DNA of 64,000 nucleotides, from positions 18,485,541 through 18,549,540 of the forward strand of contig NC_021700.1 in assembly GCF_000247815.1 (NCBI RefSeq), read 5' to 3'. This DNA comes from Ficedula albicollis. Its lineage: Eukaryota; Chordata; Aves; Passeriformes; Muscicapidae. Below are positions 12,759 through 28,410 of the stretch, one piece after another. Both the position numbers and the translations under genes were made by a program. Position 1 is the stretch's first letter; every line of letters begins with the position of its first letter. The notes beneath the pieces are model-generated. The model saw only the letters and a program-made list of their open reading frames with translations, made no database searches and was not told where the DNA came from.

Positions 12759-14212
12759 ACACCCACAACAGTTTAGAAAACTTTTCTGGATGACTTTTGA
12801 TTTTTGATGTGTAAGCAAACTGCTATGATTCTGTTGCCACATTTCTGTGTTTACATGAATTACTTTTTCTATGTCAACGAAGTGGGAGAAATGGTGCAAG
12901 AAACACTGAACCAAGCACTTGGTTAAGTGAAGTACAGCCTAGGAAAGCACTGTAAAAATTACTCAAACAGTTAATTCCTATTCTACCACACCTTTATTAT
13001 TCCAATTTCAATTACCTCTTGAACAGAGCAGTCAAATTGCATATTTTGCAACCAGACTGCATGTCCAACAGAAAAAGATGAGATCAGACTCTGGACATTT
13101 GTCCCAGGTGTTATTTGATTTTCAGTCTCAAAGATGCTCTCACTTTCTGAGTCGTCAATCATTCATTGTAGCAGTTAACAGATCAGAAAATTAAGCAAAA
13201 AAGGGCAGAAATCTCTTTAGGCTTGTTAGACCTTTCTGTCAGATTTAATGCATTAGCTATGCAGTGGGACTCGCAAATACTAATTCTTGGATCAGAACTG
13301 CTAAATTTAACTAATTTGGGTAAATAATCAATCTTCTAGCCTGCTTCACAGTACTGTACTACAACCAGTGTAAGAGTCCTGGAGAGTGTGACCATCGGTG
13401 TGGAGGGACTTTGCTTTACATACAGAATATGGACAGACTGCTATTCAGAATTCAACTTCTGCAAAAACCAAAACTGACTCAGACAGATACAATTGTTTAT
13501 TTTGCAAAAACCAGAAGCAAACAGAAATAGTTCCTCTTATCTTCCTGTCCGAGGCATCTAGGAAAAGCCTTGATTTTCTATGGATTCTCCAGGTGAGGAA
13601 GGATAGAACTGTACAGAAGTCCCTTCTCAGACTTAGCAATTAAACAATTGTAATTGCATTACAAGAAAATTTTACTGTATCCTCCCTCCTTAAAGAAACT
13701 CAGAAGTTGAGAAATACTGGCTGCTCATACCTATGTCATGTATCATGTACATTTTCTTAGGCAGTCATGGAAGTAATGGTAGATACTTATTTATCTTCCA
13801 GTTGATATCCATAATGATAAAGAGATGAATAAACAGAAACCAAAGAGAAAACACTGTGCAAGACTTTCTGCCAGTTTCAATGGTGACCTTCTTTACCCAC
13901 AGAGTAATGTGTAGATAGATATATTTTCCCGGCATTTATTTGACTATAAAATAGCAGCAACTATTGCAGAAAACACCAAGAAACATTTTAACCTTTGAAG
14001 TAATGGCAATTCTAGTCTTTCCCCTGCCCACAGAAAGTAGTTGCATTATACTGAGACAAAACCTGTGTCATTTCATTGACCTGGCAGCAAGAAGTGTTTC
14101 TACTCCTGCCTCCTGCAGATCATCATGCTTTAGTTGCCAACACTGTGGTCAAATATGATTTCCAATTTTCACCGATGTATATAGGCATTAGAATATATCA
14201 GAGAAAAGATCA
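12759..14212. other. unassigned non-coding DNA
   Basis: AT-rich unique-looking sequence. Frames of 64-81 codons on opposite strands overlap at 13398-13643 and resemble nothing known. No repeat family recognised. Confidence 0.6.
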
Positions 14213-14384
14213 GTATATATGAAGTACTTTTATATACAGGCTATAAGCACTCTTACATACAATGAGAGCACAGGATCTTAGCCTGTGGTGTTACCACTGT
14301 ATATATGAAGTACTTTTATATACAGGCTATGAGCACTCTTACATACAATGAAAGCACAGGATCTTAGCCTGTGGTGTTACCACT
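14213..14384. repeat. 86-bp tandem duplication, 2 copies
   Basis: The unit starting gtatatatgaagtactttta at 14213 recurs at 14299. Two mismatches are visible (ctataagc/ctatgagc and gagagc/gaaagc). The first 25 bp of each unit is flanked by gtatata and tatatac, so it can fold into a short hairpin. Confidence 0.93.
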
Positions 14385-17419
<3,035 letters not shown>

Positions 17420-20145
17420 TTTGCTTAGATACATCTGTGATGTGAAATTCCTTGTGGCTTTTTCTGTGTTTTAGCTCAATTCATAGAAGCAATTCTGATA
17501 CTTACACAACCCATGAAGATTAGAGAAATTACTGATTCAGGCACTATAGAATCAAATTTGTATTTAATTTTAACTCCTGACCTCAACAGCAAAGCTTTCA
17601 GAAATCCACTTCTAAAGTAGCTGTATTTGAACATTCACTGTGTTATTTATGCACATAAACACAAGCACATATCTTACAGAAATTTCTTGTTTGACACTGG
17701 GACATTCCACTGTCTGACCTGAGAAGTTCTGCTTCTGTTCTTCTGGGCTGTACAGAGCTCTCATCTTCTGCGAGTACTTACAGGAGGAAATCGTAACACA
17801 CATCTTAGGTTATGTCACCTGTCCAGCCCAGGCCACTATTTAACTAGATAGCTGCAAAGCACTGATCATGAGTATAGAACCTCATCTGTCTGGGTACAAG
17901 GCAGAAAAGCTCCCTGACAGAGAGCGTGGTGTGTCTTTACCCTTTGAGCCATCACTGCCGAATCTGGTCAGCTATGTCCCCCCTTTTTGTATCACACCTC
18001 AGGGACACAGGAAAGGCAGCTATCCTGGGGTGCCCAGCAGAGTAGTATAGACCAGGTAACATGGTAATGTTATCATCTAATATTTTCAATCTTGTTGATA
18101 TCAAGTAAACTTATAAGTCGGCCATGTTGCATCTAACACATTGTCCCTTTATACTTGGGGGCACAGCCTTAGGCCCTTCTGTAGGCAGATGCTAAACTGT
18201 GCTAGAGGAAATTCACAAATATCTGAAGATCTGCCTGCTGTTTTCCTACCCTGTAAGCAGTGTGGAGAAGGATATTCAGTGGCCAAAGACACAGAGAACC
18301 TGATCTATAGCCATTTTTAAGGGTTTATTGTATATGGGAATCATCAAGGGAAGTAGATCTACAAACCATGGAAGAACTTCTACAGATCTTTGGATCCCCC
18401 CATGAAGAGTGTCTTTATCAGGCGAGATAAAGCATCTAGAATATCTTCTGAATATTAGAATATTTTCTAGAATATGTAGGATATTTTCTAGAGGCAGAAG
18501 GATGGGGAGATCACCTTGGGGCTTTGTACAAACAGCTTAAAATATTTTATTAAGAACACTGATATTTTAGAAGCCCCCAGTCTATAAAAGTCTTTGGAAA
18601 TAGACCACAGGGTCATAAAAGCAGCTAAAACACATCTTTTGCAGCCCTTTTCTCACAGAATTGTACAAGCACACCATGACACAGTATACATGCTCCAAAC
18701 CTGATAAAATGAAAAAAAAAAATAAGCTTTGTGATATATCACATGAGTTTCTTACCCCTTCTTTAGAAAATAAATAAATAAGGGTATCAAAAGTATAAAA
18801 ATGTTTTTGGTTTTATTAATTCTATTATTTTTTAAATCAGATGTATCTTCAAAAGATATAAAGCTTGCACTTTAAGCAGTAAATCAAAGAGCATTATCAT
18901 TGCATATATATAACACTTTACAGTAAATCTTTTATCATTTCTTATTCAGAGTTACAGGGAACAGACCCAATTCTTCTATCCATAAATTCCTTCTGATGGG
19001 ATGCCACTTATCTCTAACAGCAGGATATTTTTAATTAAAAGGAGAAAGATAAACTGAAATGATACCTCACGTCTGTTATCTTTATTACTCCGAAAGGCAC
19101 ACACAATCTTTTCAAGTCTTGCCAGCCCAGATCACATTCTTAGTAACCAGATATGTAAAACTTAAAAATAAGTGTTTATGGAAATTTGTCTTGGCTACAT
19201 TATTTTTTGTTGAGCTCATATCATAACAGTACTTTTCTTCCATAGCTGAAAGAAATGTAATTTAACCTGGATAACATATTCTTATCTAAGGCAAACATTC
19301 CTTACAAATGGTGGAGTCTGCATATGAACTTTCTCACTAACTTGCAGAGATGAGTGCCAGGTATCAGATAATAAATCAACAACAGCATCAGCAAGGGCAA
19401 CAACAACAATAACAACAAAATCTAGTGAATTTCTGTGAGCATCTAGCAGATTTAACACCATCAATTTTTTACATCCTGTTTATCACCCAGTGATACTCTT
19501 CCAAACTACCCATATGAAAACAAGCCATGTCATTAAAAGAGGAAGAAACAGTGAAAACTTGCTTTTTATTTCCTTTTGACTTAGAAGGACTCTGTGCTTG
19601 TTCAGTGCTAATAAAAAATCCCATTCTGAAATGGGAACACAGTATCTCCTTTCCTTCATTACTATCACTGGAATAATACTTCAAAGCACACAGGGAGCAT
19701 GTGCAAACAGACCAGTGATCCCCATGTATATAATCTGCTGGAGTTCAGACAAAGAGAAGGAAATGATTTCCTTATAATTCCCCATACCAACAGTATCAGC
19801 ACACATCTCAGGAGGCACACAGGGAGGATGCAATGTCTTTGTAAAAGATAGCATTTGCTGCTTTCTCTATAAAACTCCCATAATACCCGGAGAATGTAGA
19901 GAAGCCTACACCCTTTGAAGACCAGGACAGGCATTAATGCATTCATCCAGAGAAAGATTCATTTTGTTTAATGGCCTATTTCTGACAATAGAGGTAGACG
20001 TTTTTGAGTCTTTGCAATATTGTAATTTAAATGGTCAATGTATGCTGGTTTTGATGTAAACACTTGAAGGAAAAACCACTGTTGTGTGTCCTCACCACAT
20101 AGAGAAGAAAGCCAAATGCACTGATCCAAGTGCCTAAGATCCCAA

Positions 20146-20166
20146 GGGGTGGGGGGAGATAAGGGG
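20146..20166 (+). other. candidate G-quadruplex motif
   Basis: GGGG-T-GGGGGG-AGATAA-GGGG. The six-G run can supply two tracts, so four G-tracts with short loops are available on the plus strand. Structure is predicted from pattern only. Confidence 0.45.
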
Positions 20167-22410
20167 CAAGTCAGTGTTCAGCATCCCCTATTTTTCATCT
20201 CCGCATTCATCTCAATTTTCTGAGCTTATTTTTAAAGGCCCACCTCTCCTCATAATTTTGTCAGAAACCCAAAAGTTTAACTTTGGGTTTAGAACTCCAG
20301 TTTGGTGATCACAGAGATAAAATCTATATATGATGCTGCCTGGCTTGCAGCCCGTATAAACAGGTAACATACAGTTTATCCCAAGAAACACAGCCAGTAA
20401 AGAAAGGCCTGGAGCACAGTAGCTAGAGAACTCAAAGTCACTTAAAACAGTGATGAAAAATTAACAGGATGAAATATTATATCCGTGCAACTGATAAAGA
20501 AAAAATAGGGAAAGAAGAGGGAGAGTAGCCATTGTATTCAAAGAGATGTTCTAAAAAATTCAGAATCATATATCCACTGTCCAAAGAGAGCCATGGTAGT
20601 CTGCACCAGGCTGCCTTTTCACCCAGTGAGTTTAGGTTTAATGCAGAGCTGAAATCAATACTGAATGCAACATTCTGTACTTTGAAGACCACTGTGGAAA
20701 TGGGTCATTACATCAGCTTTGGTATTAAGTTTATAACACTCAACAGGAAATGAGAGCAAAAATATCAAATGCAAATTCTGTTCAGTATACAAAGCAATCT
20801 CTCCCATTTATGGAGTTTTTTACCTTTGAACCCAGCTGAGGCAGCACTTCAAAGACTGCTCTCTTAAGTAGGGCAGCCAAATATCAGTGCTATGATAATA
20901 CAGAGTTTTAGAAAAGGAATAAATAGAGGGCTTGGGGCCTTGTTGTGAGGATATCCTTAGTGTCTTTTATTCACCATATACATGGTGAATTAAATTCAGA
21001 ACACTACAGAAAGCAGATGACTCTATTAACCACCTCTAGATTTAAAGGACTGATAGAGACACACAAGACTCATACTTGCCCTCTGCTCAGGTCAATTCTG
21101 AAGATTACCCAGGACGTGTATAAAGCCAGTTTTTTGAGTTATTTGTTGCTCTTTCAAAACTCAATGTCTAGTAGCACACCTGAACTGTTTTTCTGCCAGC
21201 TGAGCCACCTGGAAACTTCCATCAAAACAGAATTCTGGTATTACAACCCACTTGCAGCTTCCTCAGTGTTCCTCGTTGAACAGGAAACTATGAATTCTGC
21301 CTCTGAGTATTCAAATGAGGCTGTCCATGACCAGTAGACGATGACACGACTTTCCCAAATTTCACATAATGAGTTATTGCTTTTCTGTGATCGTGATGTT
21401 TGCTGCAGATAACGTACCTAAAGTTTTATTCTTGGCATTGTTTTTCTTCATATTAGTTTGTCAGTCTGTACTATCGATTACTTTCTTTTACCCACACTGG
21501 TGGGTGTATCAGCTAAAAGAAGCAAATAAATAATTTGCAACAGATAGTAGTGACCCTTAAGTTGGCTTGAAGCCCATAATGCCAAAAATCATCTTGATCC
21601 CCAGGAAAAAAATGGGTTTAAAACAGCTGCCAGATTTACAGGCTTGAGACAACAGAAACTCAGGTGAAAGCCTACCCTCCCTGTGATGTGCTTAGAGCAT
21701 TCCCATACATTTTAAGGGATAACAGAAAAGGAAGCCCTGAGAGAATATGATGGTTTTGTGTAGAAATTATAATAATGGCGCTCCAGAAGCATAAAACGCT
21801 TTAAATCTTAGGAATAACATAAGGAAAAGAGTTCAAGGAAATGGATTGGTGTTGATCATGGAGAACAACTGAAAATTAAGGAGAAGTTGTCAAGCCATGC
21901 AACAAGGAGCCAAATATAGAAATGAAACATGACAAAATGAGAAGGTAAAAAAGGTACAGTGATTAAGAATGCATGAAAATGGGAGGACAGAGAAACTGAA
22001 GATGGAAAACGAGAGCACTGCACTAGAAAACAAGCATTAAAAGAAAGACTGAAAAGTAGCAAACTGAAAAGAATATGGAAATCTAAACAAATAGCAAGTG
22101 AGAATCATTCTCTGATAAATTTATTGGAAAAAAGCCCAACTTTGTGACAGATCAATATAAAATAACCTGTTCATCCTACACAAGCTGCAGTCTAAAAATC
22201 CCATATTTTTTATATTACCTTTTACATTAGGAAGACAGGTGTCCCAATGGCATGTTTTGGTGAGAAGCAACCTACGCTCTGCAGTATTGACTGGAATTCA
22301 GGACATTTAGGCTGATTCTTACCGTCCTAAATTTTAGACACCTGAAATTTGTACTTGTGAGTCTAATCTAGTGACCTTGGACTCTTCGCATAATCAATGG
22401 AGAAAAGCAG

Positions 22411-22436
22411 AGATATGCCAATTAATTGACATATCT
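22411..22436. repeat. 26-bp near-perfect palindrome
   Basis: agatatgccaatt followed by aattgacatatct: 12 of 13 positions pair with their mirror position. Centre AATT. No function known. Confidence 0.8.
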
Positions 22437-22859
22437 ATTTTGGTATGAAATAGGCCTTCTTCCAGGGGCAGTTTCTAGGGTAAGTTGCCCAGACCTCAAT
22501 ATTTAAGTTTTATACGTTGAAAGTTAGGGTAGGGAATTGTAGTGTTAGTTGAAATTACCTTGTCAGCCTGAGTTTAAAGAAAACCCAAAAAATCAGAAAT
22601 TGAAAAGTGCTGTTTCATGTATCTAGAATTTTTCTTTCTAGATTAACAGGACTCCATGATGAAGAATTATGGAAATAAATTGCCAGACAAATCTACTGAA
22701 ACATCTTCAATAGAGTTCTAATAAAATCTTCAGTAGAGTTCCAATTCTGTCTAACTGTAAAGAAGCCTTTTATCTTACAGAAATTGCCTCAACAGATTTG
22801 CAAAAAGCTACCTCTCACTTGTCATGTATTAGGAAGAAATTCTGATGTGAGATATACTG

Positions 22860-23912
22860 TTTTTTTTCTGTGCTGTTTCCCTGCATAGACGCTATCAGTC
22901 ACTTTAGAGACAAGACTCTTGTCAAGATGGACTTTGTCCAGCTACTGTGACAATTCTTACAGTATCGTTTCTGTCATAAATCCATCAGTGTCAATGCAAT
23001 TGCACAAGTATGAAGTGAGATCATTGTGAACTATGGAATTGCTTCCTTCCTCCATCTGTTTGCAGTATCTATGACCTGACTCCACAAGGGTAGGCACATT
23101 TGTCTGAGGACATCAATGAGCAGACACGGCTGTGGAACTATGATGTATTACACAGAAAAGCATCCTGTATGGCTTATTTACATGATAAAACAAAAACATA
23201 ATAATTATTATGAGATATTAGAATATGTTTTCAAACTGCTGTTGGAATTCAGATGTTATCTCTCTCTGTACTTGTAACAAGTTTCAGATTACTCAGTATA
23301 TAAAAGACAGTAAGATATGAGGATAAATCCATATAGTTTTTTTCTGTGCTGTTTCCCTGCATAGACACTATCAGTCACTTTAGAGACAAGACTCTTGCCA
23401 AGGTGGACTTTGTCCAGCTACTGTGACAATTCTTATTTTTTTTCTGTGCTGTTTCCCTGCATAGACGCTATCAGTCACTTTAGAGACAAGACTCTTGTCA
23501 AGATGGACTTTGTCCAGCTACTGTGACAATTCTTACAGTATCGTTTCTGTCATAAATCCATCAGTGTCAATGCAATTGCACAAGTATGAAGTGAGATCAT
23601 TGTGAACTATGGAATTGCTTCCTTCCTCCATCTGTTTGCAGTATCTATGACCTGACTCCACAAGGGTAGGCACATTTGTCTGAGGACATCAATGAGCAGA
23701 CACGGCTGTGGAACTATGATGTATTACACAGAAAAGCATCCTGTATGGCTTATTTACATGATAAAACAAAAACATAATAATTATTATGAGATATTAGAAT
23801 ATGTTTTCAAACTGCTGTTGGAATTCAGATGTTATCTCTCTCTGTACTTGTAACAAGTTTCAGATTACTCAGTATATAAAAGACAGTAAGATATGAGGAT
23901 AAATCCATATAA
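22860..23912. repeat. nested tandem duplication (476 + 100 + 476 bp)
   Basis: A T-run followed by ctgtgctgtttccctgcata occurs three times, with its first C at 22868, 23344 and 23444. Copies 1 (to 23336) and 3 (to about 23912) are about 476 bp and look identical by eye. The middle copy (23337-23435) is cut after about 100 bp and carries private changes (gacactatc, cttgccaaggtgg). Copies 1 and 3 are therefore offset by 576 bp. The start of each unit resembles a strong splice acceptor (pyrimidine tract then catag). Confidence 0.93.
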
Positions 23913-26818
23913 AGTCCAGGTGAGTAGCTGAAAGGTGGGCTGCAGAGGAGACAGTCAGATTTTCTATGTTATGCACCAGGATGGGGTAGGAGTCAACAAA
24001 TGCAATACTATACTGTCTATGACCTTTTGGGTCACAGAATTGGTGCTTAGTGTGAAGAACCCTGGCATTCTTGAAAGATTCATGAAGACTTTAAAATCAT
24101 TGATTAACATGCAGATGGAAGAACTGTGCACCTATCAGTCTTATCCAAAATGTAACTTCTCCTGGATTGTCTGTAAAATATCAAGGCAATAATAATCAAC
24201 ACAGCATCAGTGTCAATGAGAAAAAAAAATCCAATAAATAATACATGCAGATTTACAACAAATAGAGGGTTTATGCCTGAAGGATCTACTAGTTATTGCT
24301 ACATTTTATGCTTAACTAGCATTCAGATTAAGTATAAGATACTCACTAGAGAAACATCAGGATCAAAACTGTCTGTATAATTACAGTACATGTCTTTATA
24401 CAGTATGAAGATGAAGTTTAAAAGGAATTTTTAATTAGGTACTTACCCTAGTAATTTAATGTAGCAATTAAAATCCTTAATGGAACACAGTATTTTTCTT
24501 TTGAATCCCTTCCCTTTTCCTTCCACTTGTGGGATGAGAAAAGGGGATTTCTATTATTTTCCCAATTCTTTTTGTGTATACTTCATTAATCAAGGCATCA
24601 TAAATCCTGTATTTAACAGTGGTGGTTTTGATCTTTTGTATCAACATTTGTATTTGTGAGACTTTAGATTTTCACTCTGTTATAGCATACATAAGAAAAT
24701 GAAAGCATGTTTATATTTGCCAGCTTGATAATAGGCAATAATAAATTTTCATTTAGGAGCAGTAAGATACACAGTTTGAAGTGACAAGCTCTTAAACTGA
24801 CAATAACTATTATATTTCATAACAAAACCAAAATTAAATATGACACATATGGAAATATCTGTAAGTAAAACATACTGTGTTCTGTACAATAAAAATATTT
24901 TAGATGAACATGCTTGCATATTAAAACAAAAAATTGCTACATACCTTAATAAAATAATGTCTGAAAAGATGACATCTCTTTCCTTATAACAACTAGAAAG
25001 TCTGCAGACTTCATATAGAAGGGAAACTGAGGAAAAGAAGTCACTAATATCTTAAACTAATCGGTTTGAGTTTTCTGTTTTTTATCCATATTATGGCATT
25101 TATTTTGGAGTTGAATCTATTCGTGGTTACAGGTGGATTCTTCAGACTAAATTCTCTTGTCCAAACATTGTTTTGGTTCCTGTCAGGTAAGTAGAGAAGT
25201 GTGTGAATTTGCTTCTCTCTGCTTTTTCCTTAGTTTCACATAATTTACAATTTAAACCTCTTTAAAATTTCAAAGTTAATTTGAAACTGTTTCCATAGCA
25301 GATTCAGACTATCTTTGACTTTACAGAGATATTTTGGGTGGCACTACAGTTTCATGCACTCTTACTGTGGTTATATCACACAGTTTTTGATTCCACATAT
25401 TATTAAATCCCTTTTAGTATTATCCTCTTAAAAAAAAAAATTATGCAATCAGGTTATATGGCATTTTTCTGCTAGTGCAATGGTTATTATATCAGTTTGA
25501 GCAAAATCTGACAGTCCTAACATGATCTGTAACATATTTCAGTTTTCACACTACTCCAGATTATGAAGGCGGCTCCTAAGATAGCATTGCCCATCCAGAG
25601 AAAATCAGAAGTTTCAGCTGGTGAGCCATATTTCAATTTTAAACATATTAAAAACAACTTTTAAATGAAAGATTTATCCTGTCATTTTAACCTGACATAT
25701 GTAGAACTTTTAAATAAAATTGTGCAATAAAGATGGGGTAAAAGGTAAAGGAAGAAAGGTCTGAAGTCTGCACTCAGAAGCCAAAGCTTGGTCCACATTT
25801 AGGGGCTGTCTGGAAAGGAAAATAGCTTTTGGCGATAATCTAACTCCCTTCCTTAAGAAGACCCAACGCTGCAAAGAGCTTCAGAGAATACAATCCTCCC
25901 CCATCACTGTTCCTTCCTGTGTCAGCCTGATGCACATTGCATCACACCCAATCACACAAAATACCTGATGGCCTTGATACAGGAGCCATTCACAGCTGAG
26001 AGACATGTCTGCAAAAACTGTGGTATTTTATGAAAAAGAATTTATGGTTTCCTTATGACTGTAGTAGAGTGTAGCTGCCTAAATTATTTTACCTGGAGCA
26101 GAGTGCTTTAAAATACCTAAAGGCTGTTTGTCCACTGACACTCAAGTGATGAACCTATGAGAATACATCTTCTCTACCATAGGACTGCGTATGTTTCCTG
26201 CGGAAATGTCGGATTAGAGAAAATAAGGGATGGGAAGGGGCTGCACAGTGCCCAGGCCCTGTCACTGCAGAGGCTCAGGGTGGAACCCAGCCCAGAGCTT
26301 CGGGCTTTCCACAGCCTGAGCCTCAGCAGTGTGCCACAGTCCCACGGCGCTGCTGAAAAAGCACAGAGGGGCATCTCACAACCAAAGTAAATCCTGATTA
26401 TCCCACTCCCTGCAGGTTTCAAGAACATTATCAAATATCAAGAGCTGGCTCTTTCACCAGCTGGGTAAACGCAACCATTTTCTAATGAGATTTGCAATGC
26501 AAATACATGTGGATTTCCATTCTTTGCATCCTGAAGCACTGAAAAAGGCACATGCAAATATTTAAATTCTAGTGTTTTATTTTTCCCCTGTTCATAGAAT
26601 CCTCCATCTTGGGGAATTAAAACGTTTTCAGTGTCTGTACAGGTACTCAAAACACCACCAGATAGTATATACGAAACAAATTGCACAAGTGGAACATCAT
26701 TGTAACTGTCACTGGATAGATTACCCTTTTCATTTGTGAAGGATACTTAAGAAAGAGGCAAGATGCAAGAAGCAACCACAAAAAAGAATTGAACAAATTT
26801 TTTAAAAAACTCATGTTG
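23913..26818. other. unassigned non-coding DNA
   Basis: AT-rich, no gene recognised. The 85-codon plus-strand frame at 23935-24192 starts just after the duplication and matches nothing known. A GC-richer patch at 26220-26390 could not be assigned. An A10 run lies near 25431-25441. Confidence 0.55.
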
Positions 26819-26830
26819 GGTTGCTGCGTC

Positions 26831-27190
26831 TGTTTGTTGTTTGGGGCGACAGCCCAAAGAAACAGGAAGGGCCTTTGCAGGGGTTTCACCGAGATATTTA
26901 TTTCAGCCACAGGCTCGCAGCACCCACGGCTCAGAGAACAAAGGCCAAGGGGCTTTGAGGGTCCAGGTTTAGTACATGGGATGAGCAGGGCGGGGAGAAC
27001 ATCAGAGAACAATTACCAGGGGACATGGGGGCGTCACAAGGGTGGGGTTAGGGCAAAGGGCCAACAGGGAAACAGGGTGAGAGTGACTGAAAGGCTGATG
27101 GACACAGGGAGAGGGCACAGAGCTGGAGGCCTCTCATTTTCCCTAATTGTGGGCGCCTTCCTGGGCCTCCACCTTGGGTCAGATCCCTGA
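26831..27190 (-). mobile_element. probable endogenous retrovirus LTR (ERVK-like), solo or fragment
   Basis: On the minus strand this GC-richer block ends with a layout typical of an LTR R-U5 region: a polyadenylation signal AATAAA at about 26896-26902, followed within tens of bases by a GT/C-rich stretch and an end reading ...CAAACAACAAACA, so the plus-strand edge starts TGTTTGTTG. A TATA-like tactaaa lies upstream near 26970. The composition differs sharply from the flanks. The outer (5') edge is not fixed and I could not confirm a target-site duplication; tgctgcgt occurs at both 26822-26829 and 27203-27210, which may or may not be relevant. Family assignment rests on resemblance to passerine betaretrovirus-like LTRs and is tentative. 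Confidence 0.5.
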
Positions 27191-27378
27191 TGTGGAAACT
27201 CCTGCTGCGTAACCAGGGGATTTCCCAGAAACCCATCCTAGCTGAAGGAGAGCACAAGGTTCTGACGAATGGAAGAACAAAATTGTTCCTTTCTGCTTTC
27301 CTTTTGAGGATTTTCATAATCCTCATTGAAAGAGGTTCGTATACAAAACACCTTCCAGGATGTAAAAAAATTATTAAT

Positions 27379-28410
27379 AAAGGAAAATTTAAAAAAAATG
27401 GAAAAAGAAAATGCAGCTTCTGTGACCTGCTTAAAGCTATGTAGTAGTTCTGTGGTGGAGAGCGGACTGCAAAACATCTGAGCAGATGAGGGCAGAGAAT
27501 TGAAGTATTTGAGTCAATTGGAGCAAAACCAACCATACTGGGAGAACACGAGGGACATAAAAAGATGAAGGTGAGTTTCTGACAGCAGGGGAAAGCAAGA
27601 AAATTACAATGTGTTTCTGCAGGTAAAATGCACGGTGTTGCCAGTACATGAGTGCATCTGAGGATGACAGCATATCTCAAAGTCTCTGTTTGGGGGGAGA
27701 GGTGAAATGTGGAACAGAAGATCTGTGAGAAGGTGTCAGGCAGTGGTAGAGCCAGCATCATTGTGGGGGTGACTATGACTGTCAGCACTAGGGAGTGAGT
27801 ATAAGAAGGAGGATTATGAGGAGATGTGATTTTAACTTCAGGAGAAAAAATATTAGGCAAACAAAGAGAAGCAACAGAAGGCAAGAATGATAGCAAAGGA
27901 AAATTAAAAAAAAATGGAAAAAGAAAATGCAGCTTCTGTGACCTGCTTAAAGCTATGTAGTAGTTCTGTGGTGGAGAGCGGACTGCAAAACATCTGAGCA
28001 GATGAGGGCAGAGAATTGAAGTATTTGAGTCAATTGGAGCAAAACCAACCATACTGGGAGAACACGAGGGACATAAAAAGATGAAGGTGAGTTTCTGACA
28101 GCAGGGGAAAGCAAGAAAATTACAATGTGTTTCTGCAGGTAAAATGCACGGTGTTGCCAGTACATGAGTGCATCTGAGGATGACAGCATATCTCAAAGTC
28201 TCTGTTTGGGGGGAGAGGTGAAATGTGGAACAGAAGATCTGTGAGAAGGTGTCAGGCAGTGGTAGAGCCAGCATCATTGTGGGGGTGACTATGACTGTCA
28301 GCACTAGGGAGTGAGTATAAGAAGGAGGATTATGAGGAGATGTGATTTTAACTTCAGGAGAAAAAATATTAGGCAAACAAAGAGAAGCAACAGAAGGCAA
28401 GAATGATAGC
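27379..28410. repeat. 516-bp tandem duplication, 2 near-identical copies
   Basis: Copy 1 is 27379-27894 and copy 2 is 27895-28410. Reading them side by side I find a single difference, near the start (attta8 against atta9 in the A-rich stretch). Since 516 is a multiple of three, a chance minus-strand frame stays open through both copies and inflates to 490 codons (27048-28520) with a 172-residue repeat. That frame runs into the LTR-like block at its end and has no recognisable domain, so I do not call it a gene. Confidence 0.96.

Larger units (their letters stand above)
17423..22859. other. unassigned non-coding DNA
   Basis: About 5.4 kb without a recognisable gene. Contains clustered short repeats of agaatattttcta near 18433-18493, an (AAT/AAC)-rich patch at 19372-19425, a possible G-quadruplex and a palindrome (both listed). 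The longest frame, 130 codons at 20945-21337 on the plus strand, matches no family I know and shows no conserved motif. Confidence 0.55.

Noticed and set aside
11561..12914. Several 390-430-codon frames of KERK or FLSF/SLSF repeats on both strands
   Set aside because: Artefact of a purine-only array with a 24-bp period; no stop can arise.
20945..21337. 130-codon plus-strand frame
   Set aside because: No recognisable domain or conserved motif; adjacent features give no support.
22860..23912. CRISPR-like spaced repeats
   Set aside because: Three units of unequal length with no short regular repeat-spacer pattern; this is an ordinary tandem duplication in an animal genome.
27425..27470. Resemblance to a MIR/CORE-SINE phrase (tgacctgcttaaagctatgt)
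   Set aside because: Match is short and imperfect; it could be chance. A profile search would be needed.
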